From Phoronis australis (Eukaryota > Phoronida > Phoronidae): a stretch of 56,123 bases of DNA. This document shows positions 31,441 through 45,500 of the stretch, one piece after another; positions within the stretch are counted from its first letter, which is position 1, and every line of letters begins with the position of its first letter. The translations under genes and the position numbers were made by a program. The notes under the pieces were generated by a model, which saw only the letters and a list, made by a program, of their open reading frames with translations, searched no databases and was not told where the DNA came from. Location: assembly GCA_002633005.1 (NCBI GenBank), contig NMRA01000326.1, positions 30,552 to 86,674 of the forward strand, read 5' to 3'.

Positions 31441-32946
31441 TCAAAACTTTGCAAAGTAAAACGGACATCTCTGCAGCAACACCACTACCAACAGAGAACT
31501 CGGAAGAGGACAATCCCGAAGGCATCTCAACTACAGAGGAAATCGTAGTTGAAATCACAACGGCAATCATCGAGGAGGACGCACAAATGCGCACAGAATT
31601 GAGGACGACATGGCAACAGATGTGACGGAACAATGCAGTATTAAAGATGAGTTCGGTATAAAATGAAATTAGTATCCAAGGAAGGATCACGGGCAAAATT
31701 TCATGAACATACGTGAAGGCGTTTTGGAGGTAAATACGTGGGCTCATAAACAGCAGGTTTACTTCTAATCGACAAAATAAAATTCAAATAAGGTAAGCGT
31801 TTATACTAATTTTTTTCTGGGGACACGGAATAAATTTGTACCCAGATCAAAGAACATGATTCTTTTCCATGTATCACACACGACATATTCGACATAATTT
31901 GAAATTAACTTGACTGCCTCATTCGCCACTCGGGCCATCCGTAGCACTCACTTGACCATTCAGGTCTTGAGTGAGCGAAGAAACCATGGCATACATGTAG
32001 ATTCCTTTATAGAGCCGCCGCAGAAGACATCAAGTGTCTTTCTGTTGCTGCAGGGTAAGACGTTTTACTTTTCTGAGAACGCACAAGAACATTACAGACA
32101 AAATATTAATGTGAACGCCATTTTGTTTTAGTAGTAAAGTTGCCATAGCTTGCCTTGTGCCATGTACCTATACAGGAGCAGCGACATACTCAATACTCGG
32201 TACCTCTTTGACGAAATTAATTTTCTCCAAATAAATAGTAATCTTGTTATTCATCGATATCAAACAAATTCTTCGATATCAAAATTGCCTATCTCCACGA
32301 AAAAAAACAAAACAAAAATACGACAATCCTGTTTCGTGAACATACACTATGATATACCTGCATAGTGAATATTAGTTCGTAAGAAGGGACACTGGAGCTG
32401 CTGAAACATGTTAGCAGATATATTATGTTATTTCCATCACACGCACTTATTGCCGAGATCATCTGTGGGAGTAATTCAGGACAAGTTAGTGCTAAAACAA
32501 GTTCCAGTGAACTGAGCATACACTGTAATCAGTAGAAGAGGCTCCTGAGTATTGTGACACGAGACGACAATGCGTCGCGTGTCGTTCATTTTCTTTTACG
32601 CTCGGCACTTTTACTTTTTAAACAGAACGCGAAAAAATTCACCGAGAGACAAAAATTGGATACACTTTTAAGAAATACCACAATTATGGGTACAGGAAAT
32701 TTATCGCAGACAGACAATATTTCTGCACACTTATCAAACTTTTTCCGTTTTTGCTCAACTAAATCAAAATTTTATTCTCCCGGTAAATGACGTGGATGTA
32801 ACAAGGGGTCGGAATACACGACGCCACCGTGGTTGAACTCGTCCCAAATTAGTCAGTGCCTGCTGCGCCGTGTGCTGTCTTCACTGGAAACAAAGAACCA
32901 AATTTCATTTTGTGTCAAGGTAGAAAGACGAAAAATTGCTTATTAG
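31441..32946. other. Unassigned intergenic DNA after the gag remnant
   Basis: No supported gene. 31441-31660 reads acidic in one frame (EEDNPEG..EIVVEITT) and could be the tail of the gag remnant. A short hairpin (GACACGAGACGAC...GTCGCGTGTC) lies at about 32557-32583. Confidence 0.35.
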
Positions 32947-33089
32947 CATGGGCGGCGCACCATAGGGGGCTGGGGGAGGCTATAGCCCCCACTTTTTTCA
33001 GTGCTACGCCGCCCATGGTCTATTGCCGGTGCACCACAGGGTTGCTTGGTGGCTTTAGCTCCCCACTTTTTCAGTGCTGCGCCGCCCAG
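32947..33089. mobile_element. Hairpin element, CATGGGCGGCGCACC family, copy 2
   Basis: Same length (about 142 bp) and layout as 27337-27478: CATGGGCGGCGCACCATAGG start, GCTATAGCCCCC core, two TTTTTCAGTGCT(A/G)CGCCGCCCA ends. Confidence 0.75.
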
Positions 33090-34950
33090 AGTAGGAGGTG
33101 CCCTATCCCAACTCTCGTCACAAAACCAATGTCAGCCGCCCTCTTCTCTTCAATACAACTACATGCGCGCACCCAGGGGTATCTCAAACTAGACCCCCAT
33201 TTGGCGACGTGAACAAAAAGGTAAGCGTCAGAGAAACAAAAAGTCCGAGAAAACGAGATAAAAGTCCACTAAAAAGGTGCAAACGCACAATTCACTGCAC
33301 GTACAGCTCCGATAGTGGTACTGTTTTTTTAGTCGACCAACTAATTTGTTAGTAAAAGGTCCACATCGCCAAGAATTCGAGCCCCCTATATTGGAGGCTG
33401 GGTGCTCGCATGAACTGCATCTGCTTATTTTCTTAATGATCCAATAAAAATGACCACTGGGGGTCGCGGACTGCCTTGAATCCATACAAAACTAGAAGAT
33501 ACCTCTGAAACATATTTGCCGAATTTCGTAAAATGGAACAAGACACGGAACTAGACAACTTAAAGACCCACGTAAAAAGTAACAATAGAAAATGCTTCTG
33601 GGGGGCAGACCATTAGTCAGATCCCAAGTGCACAGGATCACATCTCAACTTTCACGAAGATTCGCCATGCGGTTCAGGACATACAGCAGATGTTGGATGC
33701 ATATGTACAAACAGAGATGATAGCAACATCCAGCCACTGTACAAGCATTTTGTGGGGGTATTGAAACCTCATTTGTGTCATAATTAATTTTGTGTATATC
33801 ATCAAATCCATATCTTTGATTTATATCTGTCATGAGTGACAAATTTTTGCACCCAATGTAAACAGCTGGAAAAGCGGAGTAATTTTACACTTCTTTCAAA
33901 ACGAAAAAAATAGCAGAAATCACAGTCCAAAATAGTGCACCCGGATTATGCAGTGTGACTGCATCCACTTTCTTAAAGATAATACCACGAAGTTCAACAG
34001 ACAAAATAATGATCTTAACTCCACCCATGACTCAGGTGACTTGTAGTGACAGGTGGGCATTGTGGATCAATCATATACGACTAAACATCTTCATTTCCTT
34101 TATCCTATTACTAAAACTCAGCAGCAAAAAGACCACCACGGTAAGAAGCCAACATATATTAGTAAGTGTAATTTAACAAGCCAATGTAAATAATTTATGA
34201 TTACAAATATAACAGTTAATAATATGAAAATCATAAAAAATACCAGTCCCTTAACAACCAACTTTACAAATAACTTTTGGCCAGATACAGTCAAGTTTCT
34301 TACAAGTTGATAGCATTGTCCAAATTGTACCACAGACAAGGTACAACTTGTGCTGCAAGCAGCAAAAAAGACAAGCTCTGTTTCTTGGAAATAGGAAGGG
34401 GGCTAATTATTTTTCACATAGAAAAACCGGAAATAACAAGTGATTCAAAGATACAAGGATGTAAGACATACCCAAGACACATAAGGTACCGATTACAATT
34501 ATCACCATTTGCATGAGTTCCTGACCCCTCTCTCAGAGGAAAATGAGCAAAAATGTTGATGTTTCTTACATACAAGGATTTACTTACTAGACAAATTGTA
34601 TCAGCCTAAACATCAACCTAGATGTCTCCAAGGAAGAGTAAAACCTTCCTATCCCATACATTGTGTACACTCATTATACTTAATGGTACAAATTGTGAAC
34701 GTCCTTTATGGCACTTTGCCAATGTGCTCTTCCTTGCAACAAAATATAAAGTAAACAATGAAGCAAGAACACAACAGAAGGAGCCACTTTGCAGCAACAA
34801 TGAGTTATATCAGATACAGCTCATTGGTACCAGATTTCAAAATAATATAAAGTACAGATTATGTATTCAAAAATTCTTCCACAGAACTACACCCTGGGTG
34901 TATTGTAAAAAGATGCTAAGTTTTAAGCTACATTTATAAATGGCAAATAC
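33090..34950. other. Unassigned intergenic DNA
   Basis: Short frames only, none with splice context or known motifs. 33360-33480 is somewhat GC-richer. The 3' end of the minus-strand gene probably lies just right of this stretch. Confidence 0.4.
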
Positions 34951-35006
34951 TGGAAGCTGATCAAGAAATGAAAGTAATGATTTGAATTCTTTTGTTACTT
35001 CGTACA

Positions 35007-35012
35007 TTTATT
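35007..35012 (-). promoter_or_regulatory. Candidate polyadenylation signal of the unassigned gene
   Basis: AATAAA on the minus strand about 1.06 kb past the stop at 36072. The intervening sequence lacks long frames and reads as a plausible 3' UTR. Confidence 0.3.
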
Positions 35013-36071
35013 GTACCAAGGTTGATTCACCAATAAACTGAATATGTATCTTTTGTTGTTTAATTACATCATAAGATGCAAATCGCTGCCTTGTGCAAAA
35101 ACTGTTTTAGTTTTGTAACATATGCCAAGAACATTTTCAATTGCTTATCATGTGAGTGTCATGTGGTATAGCAGTTGCCAAGGGGATTTTCGATTTGCAA
35201 TCTCAAAATGGAATGAGGCAGATACAACCCAAGAAATTGAAATAGACTCAAAATTTGTTTGTAAATTCTCTTCCAGAGTTTGGAGGTATAGGGCTAACAC
35301 TGAACACATCTTAAGCATGTCAAATACAAAATATTAAGAAGCAAAGCAAGTAAAGAAAACCCATTAATAATAGTTATTTCAGACAAGAAAAATATTTGGA
35401 AGTTGAGCAGATTAACAAAGTGACTACAGCTGAATGTGAAGACAACATGTTACAAAAGTAATACCTTCACATATCAGGCAAATTTCATTAAGTACAAAAC
35501 AGTACTCACAATAAACTGGCCCAAGACTGGAACTTCCTCGGTCCACCAAACCATGACCACAGCCAGTGACGGTCAAAAAAGTGTCTCATGAAATTTGCCT
35601 GATATTTGACTCACCAACTGGAAATTATTTTCTGTGAACATCTTCACAAATGAAAGCACAAGCTGCTTAAGACAACCATTGAATAAATTGCATTCTGTAA
35701 TGTATGAGACAGGATTACAGTTTCACAGGTGATTAGTCATAAAAAGAACCAAAGAGCCTCAAGTGTGACATACCTTTAAGTAAAACACTTATCAAGAGCT
35801 CAACTGGGATCACAAGTAATAATTTTCCTTAAAATTGTAGATCAGTGTAGGAGATAAAGAAAACTTTCATAATTCAACATGTCCCTCTCACAACCTGAAC
35901 TAACATTTCCACCTTAGTGACAGAATGGAAAAGTCTGTTTTTATGGATAGCAGTAGCACAGGAAATGTACCAACTTTTAGCTTCTCATGTGTTTTCACAA
36001 ACGTACAAATTTAGTTTAATTGGGTACCAGACAGAAGACTGAAACAAAGAGAAGACAGTGAAACAGAATTT

Positions 36072-36529
36072 TCAGACTCTTGTTTCACTGTCTTTCTTTT
36101 CATCCTCTATAACCCTGTCTTCACTGTCCACAGATGCACTCTTATCTGCATCACAAATGTCCACACAGTCCATCCTGGTCAGTTTGTGCCCTCCACTTGT
36201 TGATCGACTCAGTGGTGAAGCCTTAATACTGGCCAGGTCTGTCTTGCATGAAACTTCCAGCTCACTTGGTGGTGGAAGTAACCCTCCTTCAAACACCTCC
36301 TCCGAATCCTGAGTGACCAGTGGCTGTCTGGATCCATCAACCTGATGATCACCCAGTTTGTTATCACTTTCATCAACTCTGGACAGATTCTTATACTTGT
36401 GACCACCATTCTTGGCTGCTCTCATGCGTTCCACCACGCTCTGTGGTACGCTCGTCTCTGTATAGCACCGGTTACGGAAGACAGTCTCGCCTAATTCAGG
36501 GACTGCTTCAAGTGAAGAGGATCTGTGAT
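36072..36529 (-). CDS. Unassigned gene terminal exon
   Basis: Acceptor TTTTAG, 458 bases, ending at TGA (36074-36072). It encodes 151 residues rich in Ser, Glu, Asp and Lys, for example VPELGETVFRNRCYTETSVP and a final EDEKKDSETRV. The last four residues, ETRV, fit a class I PDZ-binding consensus (S/T-x-hydrophobic). Confidence 0.82.
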
Positions 36530-39500
36530 CTAAAAGGCATGAAGAGAAATGAGACACAGTTCATGTGAACAACAAACTACCCTACTTAACACGGCACAAA
36601 AACTATGCACAAAGATGATTAGTCGGCGTGGACTAGATTTGCCACATACAATGAACTAATTAGGTCTTAAGTAATTTAATGCTGATAATTTTAGCTTTGA
36701 TAAAGATTAAAAAACTGATATATCTGAGTCAAAAGTCAATTAAGACAAAAATCGAGTTTTAGTATAAATAAATCAACTGGTTAACAAAATTCCTTTCTAT
36801 GCAAAATTTCAAATTACGTTTCCTCCAACACAGAACTTGCTAAACAGCAGCACATTCATGGCATGCTTCAACAGAGATAGCAAGGGAAAATAGGATTAGC
36901 TGGAAACACAAACACTGCTAATGGAGAACCTGATTGGTAGATACACTGGCACACTCTGTGTCCACTGGACTACATAACACTGTGACTGGAGATCAGATGC
37001 GACAAGATAGATCCAAATACAGGTCCAGTAATCCAGTCGTCGGACTCGTGTCTACACATTCAAAAACTTTGACCAATCAGCTGTGACCACAGCATGTCCA
37101 GGCAAAGCATCTGGTCTTTAGCTGACCGTCTGACTGTCTGGGAATTTGAGGTGCATTTGCAAGTTTTCAGATTCAGCTGTAGTATTTCACTCCCAGGAGG
37201 AATTGAGTTGGATGCAAAAATAAAACACCAACGTGAACGTAAGAATAAAGAGTTAAGAAAAATAACAAAAAACAACACAAGAAAGTCATAAGTTAAAATG
37301 AAGCTCAACTGAATGTTCAACTTGCAGAATGTGCCGACACGCCCATATCAACCATGCTAGCAGTCTCCTGCTCTTCAAACACAATTCCAGCACAACCTGC
37401 AGATGATGGACTGATAATATCTGCTGGAATTACATTAAAGCACATGAACAAGGGGAAATCAACAATTGGTCGCACTTCAAAAACAGTGGGCTGGACTCTA
37501 AAACCAAATGACCGGTGATCAAACACGTTGTCCAGACCAATGAGATAAATATAACTAGAGTTGAAGTCACGTGGTTTTCGTTGAGCGGAGTTAGTGGAGA
37601 CGCGTGTGTACTGTGTAGTATCTAGGAACCAATATTTTGGTAACAACACGAGATTTCAAGTAAAAACTCAGCTTTTATGTTATTATCATCAAGTGCGAAC
37701 TAGGATTTTTGAAAATCATCCAAGAAAATCATTGCATGCTTGAGTACAGAATTAAAGAGTCTTTACAGCAGAAAACATAAAAAATAAAGTTCGATTTCTA
37801 GTATAAAGTTCAGACCCAGAATCAATGATACAGTTTTTTGCCTTTCGAGGTTTAAAAATTGAAACTGAAATAAAATAAAATAATTTTGTGGGTGAGAATC
37901 CCATTGCAGAAGCAATATTGTTCAACTTAATTTGGTCCCTAAAACACCCACTTAAGTCGATGTTTCATGGTCTTTTATTTGACTTTCCGTCTTAGTCAGA
38001 TATGTCTTTAAAGGTTTAGTGACCAAGATATCTGAGTCTAGCAACGAAGAAACACAAAGTGACTACAAGATTAATAGTTGTGCATTTTTACAGAGTGGAC
38101 ACCAATTCGAAGATTCATTAATATAGCCAGGTTACTACGAGTAGAACAGGATCAAAGGAAGGGATACCCCAAGAATGCTACACTCCACAATGTTATATTG
38201 AGACGGTAGATGGGTTGTTTCTGTAGATTTCAGGAGATGGGACAAATGTTATGTAGCCTGGCAAGCTATTAAAATCTGCGACTGTCTTACTCGAGGAAAA
38301 CCATCATTTTTGTATGCTGTCCTGTTTATGGTCTTCTGATACTTACAGAGTATTAATGCCTGGGTATGTAGGAAAGGACAGGTAGAGTTTACGACCATTG
38401 AGTTTTGTCATTTTATTTATTTTGTGGTGAGGTATTGTCAATATAAATGTACTAGTAACATAATTGAGTGCCAGAAAATGTCAGATTCAACTGAATTGAG
38501 GGATTAACTTAGAGTTGGTTGAAATCTGACTTTTGCTGAAGTGGAGTGCATGTATGGCACCAGTATGGTACAGTAACTTAAAGTTTGTACCTGCTAGACA
38601 TTTCCCTTTTACAATCACGGTATGATTTTACTGCATGATGGTGATATTTCGAAATAAATCAAAACTATGTTGTTTGAAATAGTTACAATATCTCAATGTG
38701 TTGTTTCTGTGTGAACATTTTTCTTGTCCTTGTCGTTCTGGATGGCCAATAATATGGAAGTGTGCTTGTTACTGACAGAAAAAAACGGCAATTCAACACA
38801 TCATGGTCGCATAAAAGGGGTACATTGAGTGGCGTAAAAATTAATATTGGTAAAAATTAATAATGTGAATGCCTTATTAAAACTAGTTCCGCGGCGTGTC
38901 AAGTTGTTTTACAGCAGAGTCTATAACACAATATTTTGAACTGTGAGACCATGTCATTTCAAACTACAAATTACCAGTTCGCCACGATAAGACGAATTAG
39001 GCACTAGGACAGGTAATACCAGGAAGTGGTTATCTCTTCCTGGTAATACTAGACTGTTAAAGAAAAGTAGCGTATCACTAAAGTAATTTTCCTTGAGACA
39101 CCTTAGCACCCCTTACATGCGTTTTATTTTTTGAAAAAACATCTGCACATTAATGTAATTTAATTATTATTCCTTGGTATAATGGGAAGTAGACAATTCC
39201 AATCACCTTTCGGGAAATTGGGTCTGTAAAAATGCATAAATCAACCTCCGGCTTCGGCCACCCAAGCAGTGGTGCACACGCGGGTAACCGATGTATACAC
39301 TATACGTGCGTGCCTTACCAACCAGTACAGGGTGTTTTTGGTGTCATGGATTCTTCTTTTTTCATTGAAATACTTAATGTTAACATATCAGTTATTATAG
39401 CTCTATCATTTTGCAAAATTTTGCTGCCACCTTTTATTCAAACTGACTTATGCCCTCAATTCCGAATATGCACATGTACACAAACATGTACAGTTCCATT

Positions 39501-42500
39501 GGTCAATTGTTGCATACAATGACACGACTTTACATACACGTATATTGCTCATCGATTTCCATGGGTTTCTATTAACTTTTTTCTACTTTGTGTTCAAGTG
39601 TTTCATACGAACACATGCCTCAAATCTTTTTGTTGGAATAAATCAAGTGGTGTGGGATCAAGGAATTTTTAGACCCATTCTAAAAACTTTGAGAATGCAG
39701 TGATGTAATGGCCCGCCGGAGAGCGGCCCCCTTGACAGCTGATCCTCATGTCGGTTTATAAACAACTAGAACTGAAAAATAGGTACTATACAATTATAGC
39801 AACGAAAAAGGTTAATCACTGCATAATACCATTTTCTAAACTTTATACATTTCAGTGATTGTCTTTTCGACTGAGCCGGCAAAATAACCCAGGCCCTAGC
39901 ACTACGGCCGTTGCTATAATAAGTTGACCAGTGATCGAACGCGATGACCGGACTTCCTCAGAGACTCAATTTGAATGTCTCGAAGGATTCAAATGGCACC
40001 TAGTGTTTATTTTTCCTACCCTTTTGATTGTATTGTTGAAATCGGCAATGTTTTCAGCCATTGTGTTTGAAAACCAGCCAACTGGTTTTAGGTCCAGCCA
40101 ATAATTTTTGGGTGCGACGATCTGGTTTTGAGGTACTGGCCAACCTGAGGCCCGACCACCATGTTAGAACACCTGACATTGGATTTTGCAATCCAGCCAG
40201 CTTGTTTTGAAGTCTGGGCAAGTGGTTTCGAAGTCTTTCCAATTATTGACTCCCCCTTGAAAAAGTAAAGTAGCAGAGAAGTCGGGCATAGTTTTTGAAG
40301 ATTTCTCTCCAGAAATGGAGATTTTATGACATTTCCACAATGTCAAAATAGAACGTAATTTAAAGGGGAAGGCAACCTTTTTTCGTGTCATTTTCAGTAA
40401 AAATACGGTTCGTTGATTATCCCAGACATATGCTTCAGTTAATTACGGCTCACCGTAATTTTATTAATTGGTCATGCACCACTCTGTATGTGATGTTTAG
40501 GGAGTTAAGAATTTTCCGCCATTTCGTTTCTAGTGCTTTCCGAGTTACTGTGAGGATCTGTTCTACTGTTGTTTTTTTGTGCTGGTCTCCTAAAATTGTT
40601 GTCACCACTTGCCATCGACGAGTATTCTACAACAAGCTAGGTTGTTAGAGAACTCAATTACGTTGGATTTAGGAATCTTTAGTTTGCAGTAGCAGTGGGT
40701 GGATATATGTTTGAGCCCAAGTATAGTGAAGCAGAATACAGACAGCTGTTGAGAGGGATGAGGTAGAGACTGGGGACAGACGTGGTTGTGAACACTTGTC
40801 GAGTTCATGAATAATTGAAGAAGGTTCATGAACCAAAGATGCATTCACGAAACTTTGAGTTAATCAAAACATCAATAGTGAAGCGGAATTCTACGAGATG
40901 CACACACAAGGATAAGGGAGTTAAGAGTTCCAGCATTTAATTTCTTCCGTGGTCAGTAGGCTGTAAAGTCCTTCACACGGCCTTCCCGAATTCACTATTT
41001 GATTTGTAGTTTTGTATGTTATATGACATGAAATAAACACACATTCTTATTTATCTACTACAACTGGAGATCTCAAGATTTTCAATCTAAATCATATTGC
41101 AATTGCAATTACAATTGCAATTGCAATTACAATTGCAATTGCTTCCAGTGGGATGCAGTTCTACAAAATGAGACAAAATGCATAATGGTGGGAGGGAACT
41201 AATCAAAAGGCAAGAACAAAACAGTTTACAGTAAATGTTCTTTAGTTTGGGACACAATATGGCACGCAGGTGAAATTTTATTTTGTCATAGTTCCTAACA
41301 AAACTAACTTTTCAGGAAAATTCACTTACAGAAAATAAAAACAATTGCGCACTTGTGTTACACATTGTACCGCACGCAAGTTGCATTGATCACCTGCAAC
41401 CATTTTTATGCTTTAATATACGATTAAAATCAACCTGAGGAGCTAGAGACCTGACTCAAGGACCAAACAGTGTGCCCCGGCGGGATTTGAACCAACGACC
41501 TTGAATAAAGGAAGCAAACACTTATCTCACCAGGCCACACTGCCTCCTCTAAAATTCACTTTGCTTTTAGCATGGTTTGTATGGCGTAACTATTACCATG
41601 AACAACATTTGGTAAACTTTTGAGCATGGTTTGTATGGCGTAACTATTACCATGAAACAACATTTGGTAAACTTTTGAGCAGCTGCAAGAATGTGATAAG
41701 CCTCAGAGAAAAATAGAATGGAAATTTTAGCATTATTATTTTTGTCCCAAATAGAAGAATTTCTACCGTTTATCATCAACACAACACTGAATTCAAGAGG
41801 CAAAGTTTGAAGTGAGGATCATGCTATGATGGGCCACACAGAACCTGCTCTATCTACACATTTGGCAATCACCTCATCAGCAACTATCAGAAAATAACAC
41901 TACCATTTACTGCACATACATAAAACTACAGAAAAGCATGTATCACAGAGTGCCAAAGTTGTCTCCCACAGAATGCAATTGCATATCACTGGGCAGTAAC
42001 TTTAACTGGTAACAAATTTAAATGGAACAAAACATTTTAGTTGAATTCAGCTCAAGCTACAAGTGGAAGATTCCCATCTGAAATTGAATTCCCCGGACAG
42101 ATGATTTTCCCCAAAGAAATACAATAAAAAATAGACAAAGCTTTGTGATTTAGATTCAGTTTATTGATCAGTATGTCAGTTAAGATGAAAGTGTTAACTG
42201 TAATGTATTAGTTGAAGATAATTGATGAGCGAGTCATGATGTTGGACGACATACTGGACTAAATACTTATAAAGGGACCAAACTGATATCTGGATTTAGA
42301 AACCACCATCTTCTGGAGTTTAATACAAACAGGAGCTATTTGTTATGACAATGGAGTAATTTCTAAGAGTTAGATCCAAAGAGATACTCGTAATGATTAT
42401 GAAATTGTTATAATGTCCATGAGTTTCAAACAAAAATGAGATGTTTGTAATGGTTAATATGGAATAATGTGCACCAGTTACAAACAAACAAGAGATATTT

Positions 42501-45500
42501 ATTATGGTCATGGCATGACATCTGTGAGTTACAAACAAACAAGAGATATTTATTATGGTCATGGCATGACATCTATGAGTTACAAACAAACAAGAGATAT
42601 TTATTATGGCCATGGAATGACATCTGTGAGTTACAAACAAACAAGATATATATATATTATGATCATGGAATGACATCTGTGAGTTACAAACAAACAAGTG
42701 ACATCTGGGGTCTATTTCATGAAAGTGAATTAAGACAAAAATTTGCTCTTTCACACTTGTTAAAAAAGTTAGCCAAATAATAACCAGTGCATCACAGCCT
42801 AGAGATAGTTAATAAAATTGTTCTCAGTAACAAGCAGTTTCGTGTACATTCTCAGAGATTGCACTGTTTTCTCAAGTGGTCACTTGTCTGTCTGAAATTG
42901 TACTCGTGTTCAATCCATGATAGGAGCATGCCTTCAAAATGTGCTTGTAGAGTCCAATCTATGATTATCATAGGACATGCCTTCAAAATTTCTGAACACC
43001 AATCATGGAGATTTGGAGAAACAGCAGCGGGTAATGGCCTGATGTCAAGTGGCCGGGGATGACGGAATAACACACACAAATAAATATTTGTGGTGCATAA
43101 AAATGCTTTTCTCTAAAAGTAACTGTTTCACCAGTCCTTGCATGACCAGCCAAAATCCACTAGTTCATGTCACATGACTCACCTTCAGCTAAGCCCTCTG
43201 TTGGAGCAGCAACACTGAGACTCCTCAAGAGACGGGTACGCCGAGCAGTCTTCTGCTGCAGGTGATGCAGTAGATCGTTATCATGGTCACGGCTGATGTT
43301 ACGGTCGTACTTACGATGAAGAGCAGACTGAAACACAATTGACCATCACTTGAAACAAGCAAGCAATATCAGGCCAACTTTAAATTAATGTTTGTTTCGT
43401 CAACCATGCTCTCAATGACCTGAGAAGGTGGGTCAGTCGGTAAAAGATTTTATATTTCCAATTTACATTGCTGGGGCATGTGGATTAAAGTTACAAAAAT
43501 ATGTTCATTTTTGTATGTGCAACTGAAAATTTTTCTTTTGTCTGATATCAAATAAAACATACTCGAAAATGTACAGTAATTTATGACTTACAGAATGGTA
43601 GGTGTTGAAGAGTATTTACCATTAAATGAAATGTACCACTGGATAAAACAGCTGAAAAATGGCCAGATAGTTCCATTCACATACAAGAGATAGCCACCAG
43701 TGTCTGTAAGTGATGACTAGATGCACAATATCACGCTTATGTACGAAACACTATTCGTAAATAACGTCTTTTTGAGTAAAACATTAAATGTGCTATACAC
43801 CAGTGTCTTGTATCAAAAAGTAGCATTTGAGTGTTGCTAACAAAACTGACAGTTGACTATTGCTGGAGCAGCAGCGGTGGTGACAGCAGCAATAGTAAAT
43901 ACTGTAATAAATGAGTATGTTTAAGCCAACATATTCAGCTTTGCACTCGGCAATCAATCACAAAACTGACAGTTGCTTCCAAGGCCATGTCACTTCAAGT
44001 GCTAGTAAGGAACAAGTTGAGAGCAGGAGGTGGGTTAGCTGCTTTCTAAGGTATACTCATGCTTGCAGTGAACTCACAGCAGTTGGAGCCTGGTTGGACT
44101 GAAGAATGTCCTTCAACCGGTCAGCAGTCACATCCTCTTCAGCACTCAGTCTAGACGAGCCTAGGGAACACAAACCAGTGAATAGGGATACATCTTGCAA
44201 CTGTCTTAGGTAACATATACTATAAGCTAGGATAAACAAAACATTAAATTAGACTCATTTACCAATGCTAGTGAATCAGTTCATCAAAAATAGCATTTCT
44301 GTCAAAGTTTTGTTACATGTTGTAAAAAGACTTTTAAGTCCTAGTTTTGTTTATTTAACATATCTATTGTATTAATAGCAATTTTAGCTTTGATAGTTAC
44401 AGAGCACGCCATTCCAGCAATAAACCCCACAATGATATCTTACACTATGATGGAGATGAGGTTTTAAAATACCTTGCAGAGAAGGCAAGTAGCAATAAGA
44501 TCCATAAAATTTGTAATGTATCTCGCATAAAATAATGTACAAAACAGCTAAAAATGAGGTAGCAACAATTGGTTAATTGTAAGCAGTGCCGGCATAAACT
44601 GGCAGTAAGGTGCAGCGTTGACAAAAAGAAGCAAAAAATTTGTGAACATTTTCTTCAGATCAGCGCTTTTAAGAGTCAGTGCATGAGAAAGTCCGTCAGA
44701 TGTGGGAACACGGCATGCCACAGATTTTTTTTTTACAAATGGCTTAGTCGCACTCTTAGATAGAATCGACAACACCCACAGCAATTTCATTTAAAAATCC
44801 AAGTGCCTCCCACAAAACTTGCCCGCCAGAGGATTTTGGGTATTTCCAGCCAACAGCGAAATAACGAAAATGCTTAGAATTTTAAATTACCAGCACTTAC
44901 CAAAGAGGAATTGGCAGAACCTAAGACTTAACATACGACTAAATACAATTTAGAACTATGCCCAAAACATAAAAAACATTTTAAAGTATTTATAAGTTTG
45001 TGTATAACAATCTGTACATCCTGCATGTTTTGGTCGATACAAACCACTCTGATAGTAACGTCTGGTCCAATCATACGGCTGCTTAAGCTCATTTACAAAC
45101 TGTTTCACCAGTGTAAGTGTAACCAACTCTCATTTACAAACTGTTTCACCACTGTAAGTGTAACCAACTCTCATTTTATTTTCGTGAACCTCATTCCATC
45201 TCTTAGCTGAATCAAATATCGTAACGACTCAAAATGTCTGTCCTCCATGTTCAATATAGTCACTTCAATACAAGATATACAATTTTCTGTTATTTCGAGT
45301 GCTTTCACAGGCTATGCTGGTGGCAGTGAAAGTCAAAAGTGTCCTCACCAAAGTATTGTTTACAAAAATGTGTGCTGCCCACAGAAGTAATGATATCTTG
45401 TCCAACTAAGAAGGCTTTGGTTATCGCAAAATCTATGTGGCTATGGTGAGAAATTATGCGACTTTGTTTAAAGTTGGCCTACAAAGACAAAACCCAATTT

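Larger units (their letters stand above)
36530..43182. other. Last intron of the unassigned minus-strand gene (6.65 kb)
   Basis: Contains the tandem repeats, tRNA-like element and inverted repeat listed separately. A 110-codon minus-strand frame at 37317-37649 is the longest unexplained one. It has no recognisable domain, and I leave it unannotated. Confidence 0.5.

Noticed and set aside
33001-33212. Overlapping Pro/Ala/Cys-rich frames
   Set aside because: They lie in or next to the GC-rich hairpin element and are compositional artefacts.
34622-34939. 105-residue plus-strand frame
   Set aside because: No motif, no splice or start context; probably chance in AT-rich DNA.
36072-36568. Plus-strand frames (36058-36312, 36320-36568)
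   Set aside because: Antisense shadows of the well-supported terminal minus-strand exon.
37317-37649. 110-residue minus-strand frame
   Set aside because: No known domain, no repeat of family motifs, and it lies in an intron on the host gene's strand without splice context. Left as chance.
42320-42780. 144-residue minus-strand and 103-residue plus-strand repeat proteins
   Set aside because: By-products of the 51-bp array, open on both strands at once.
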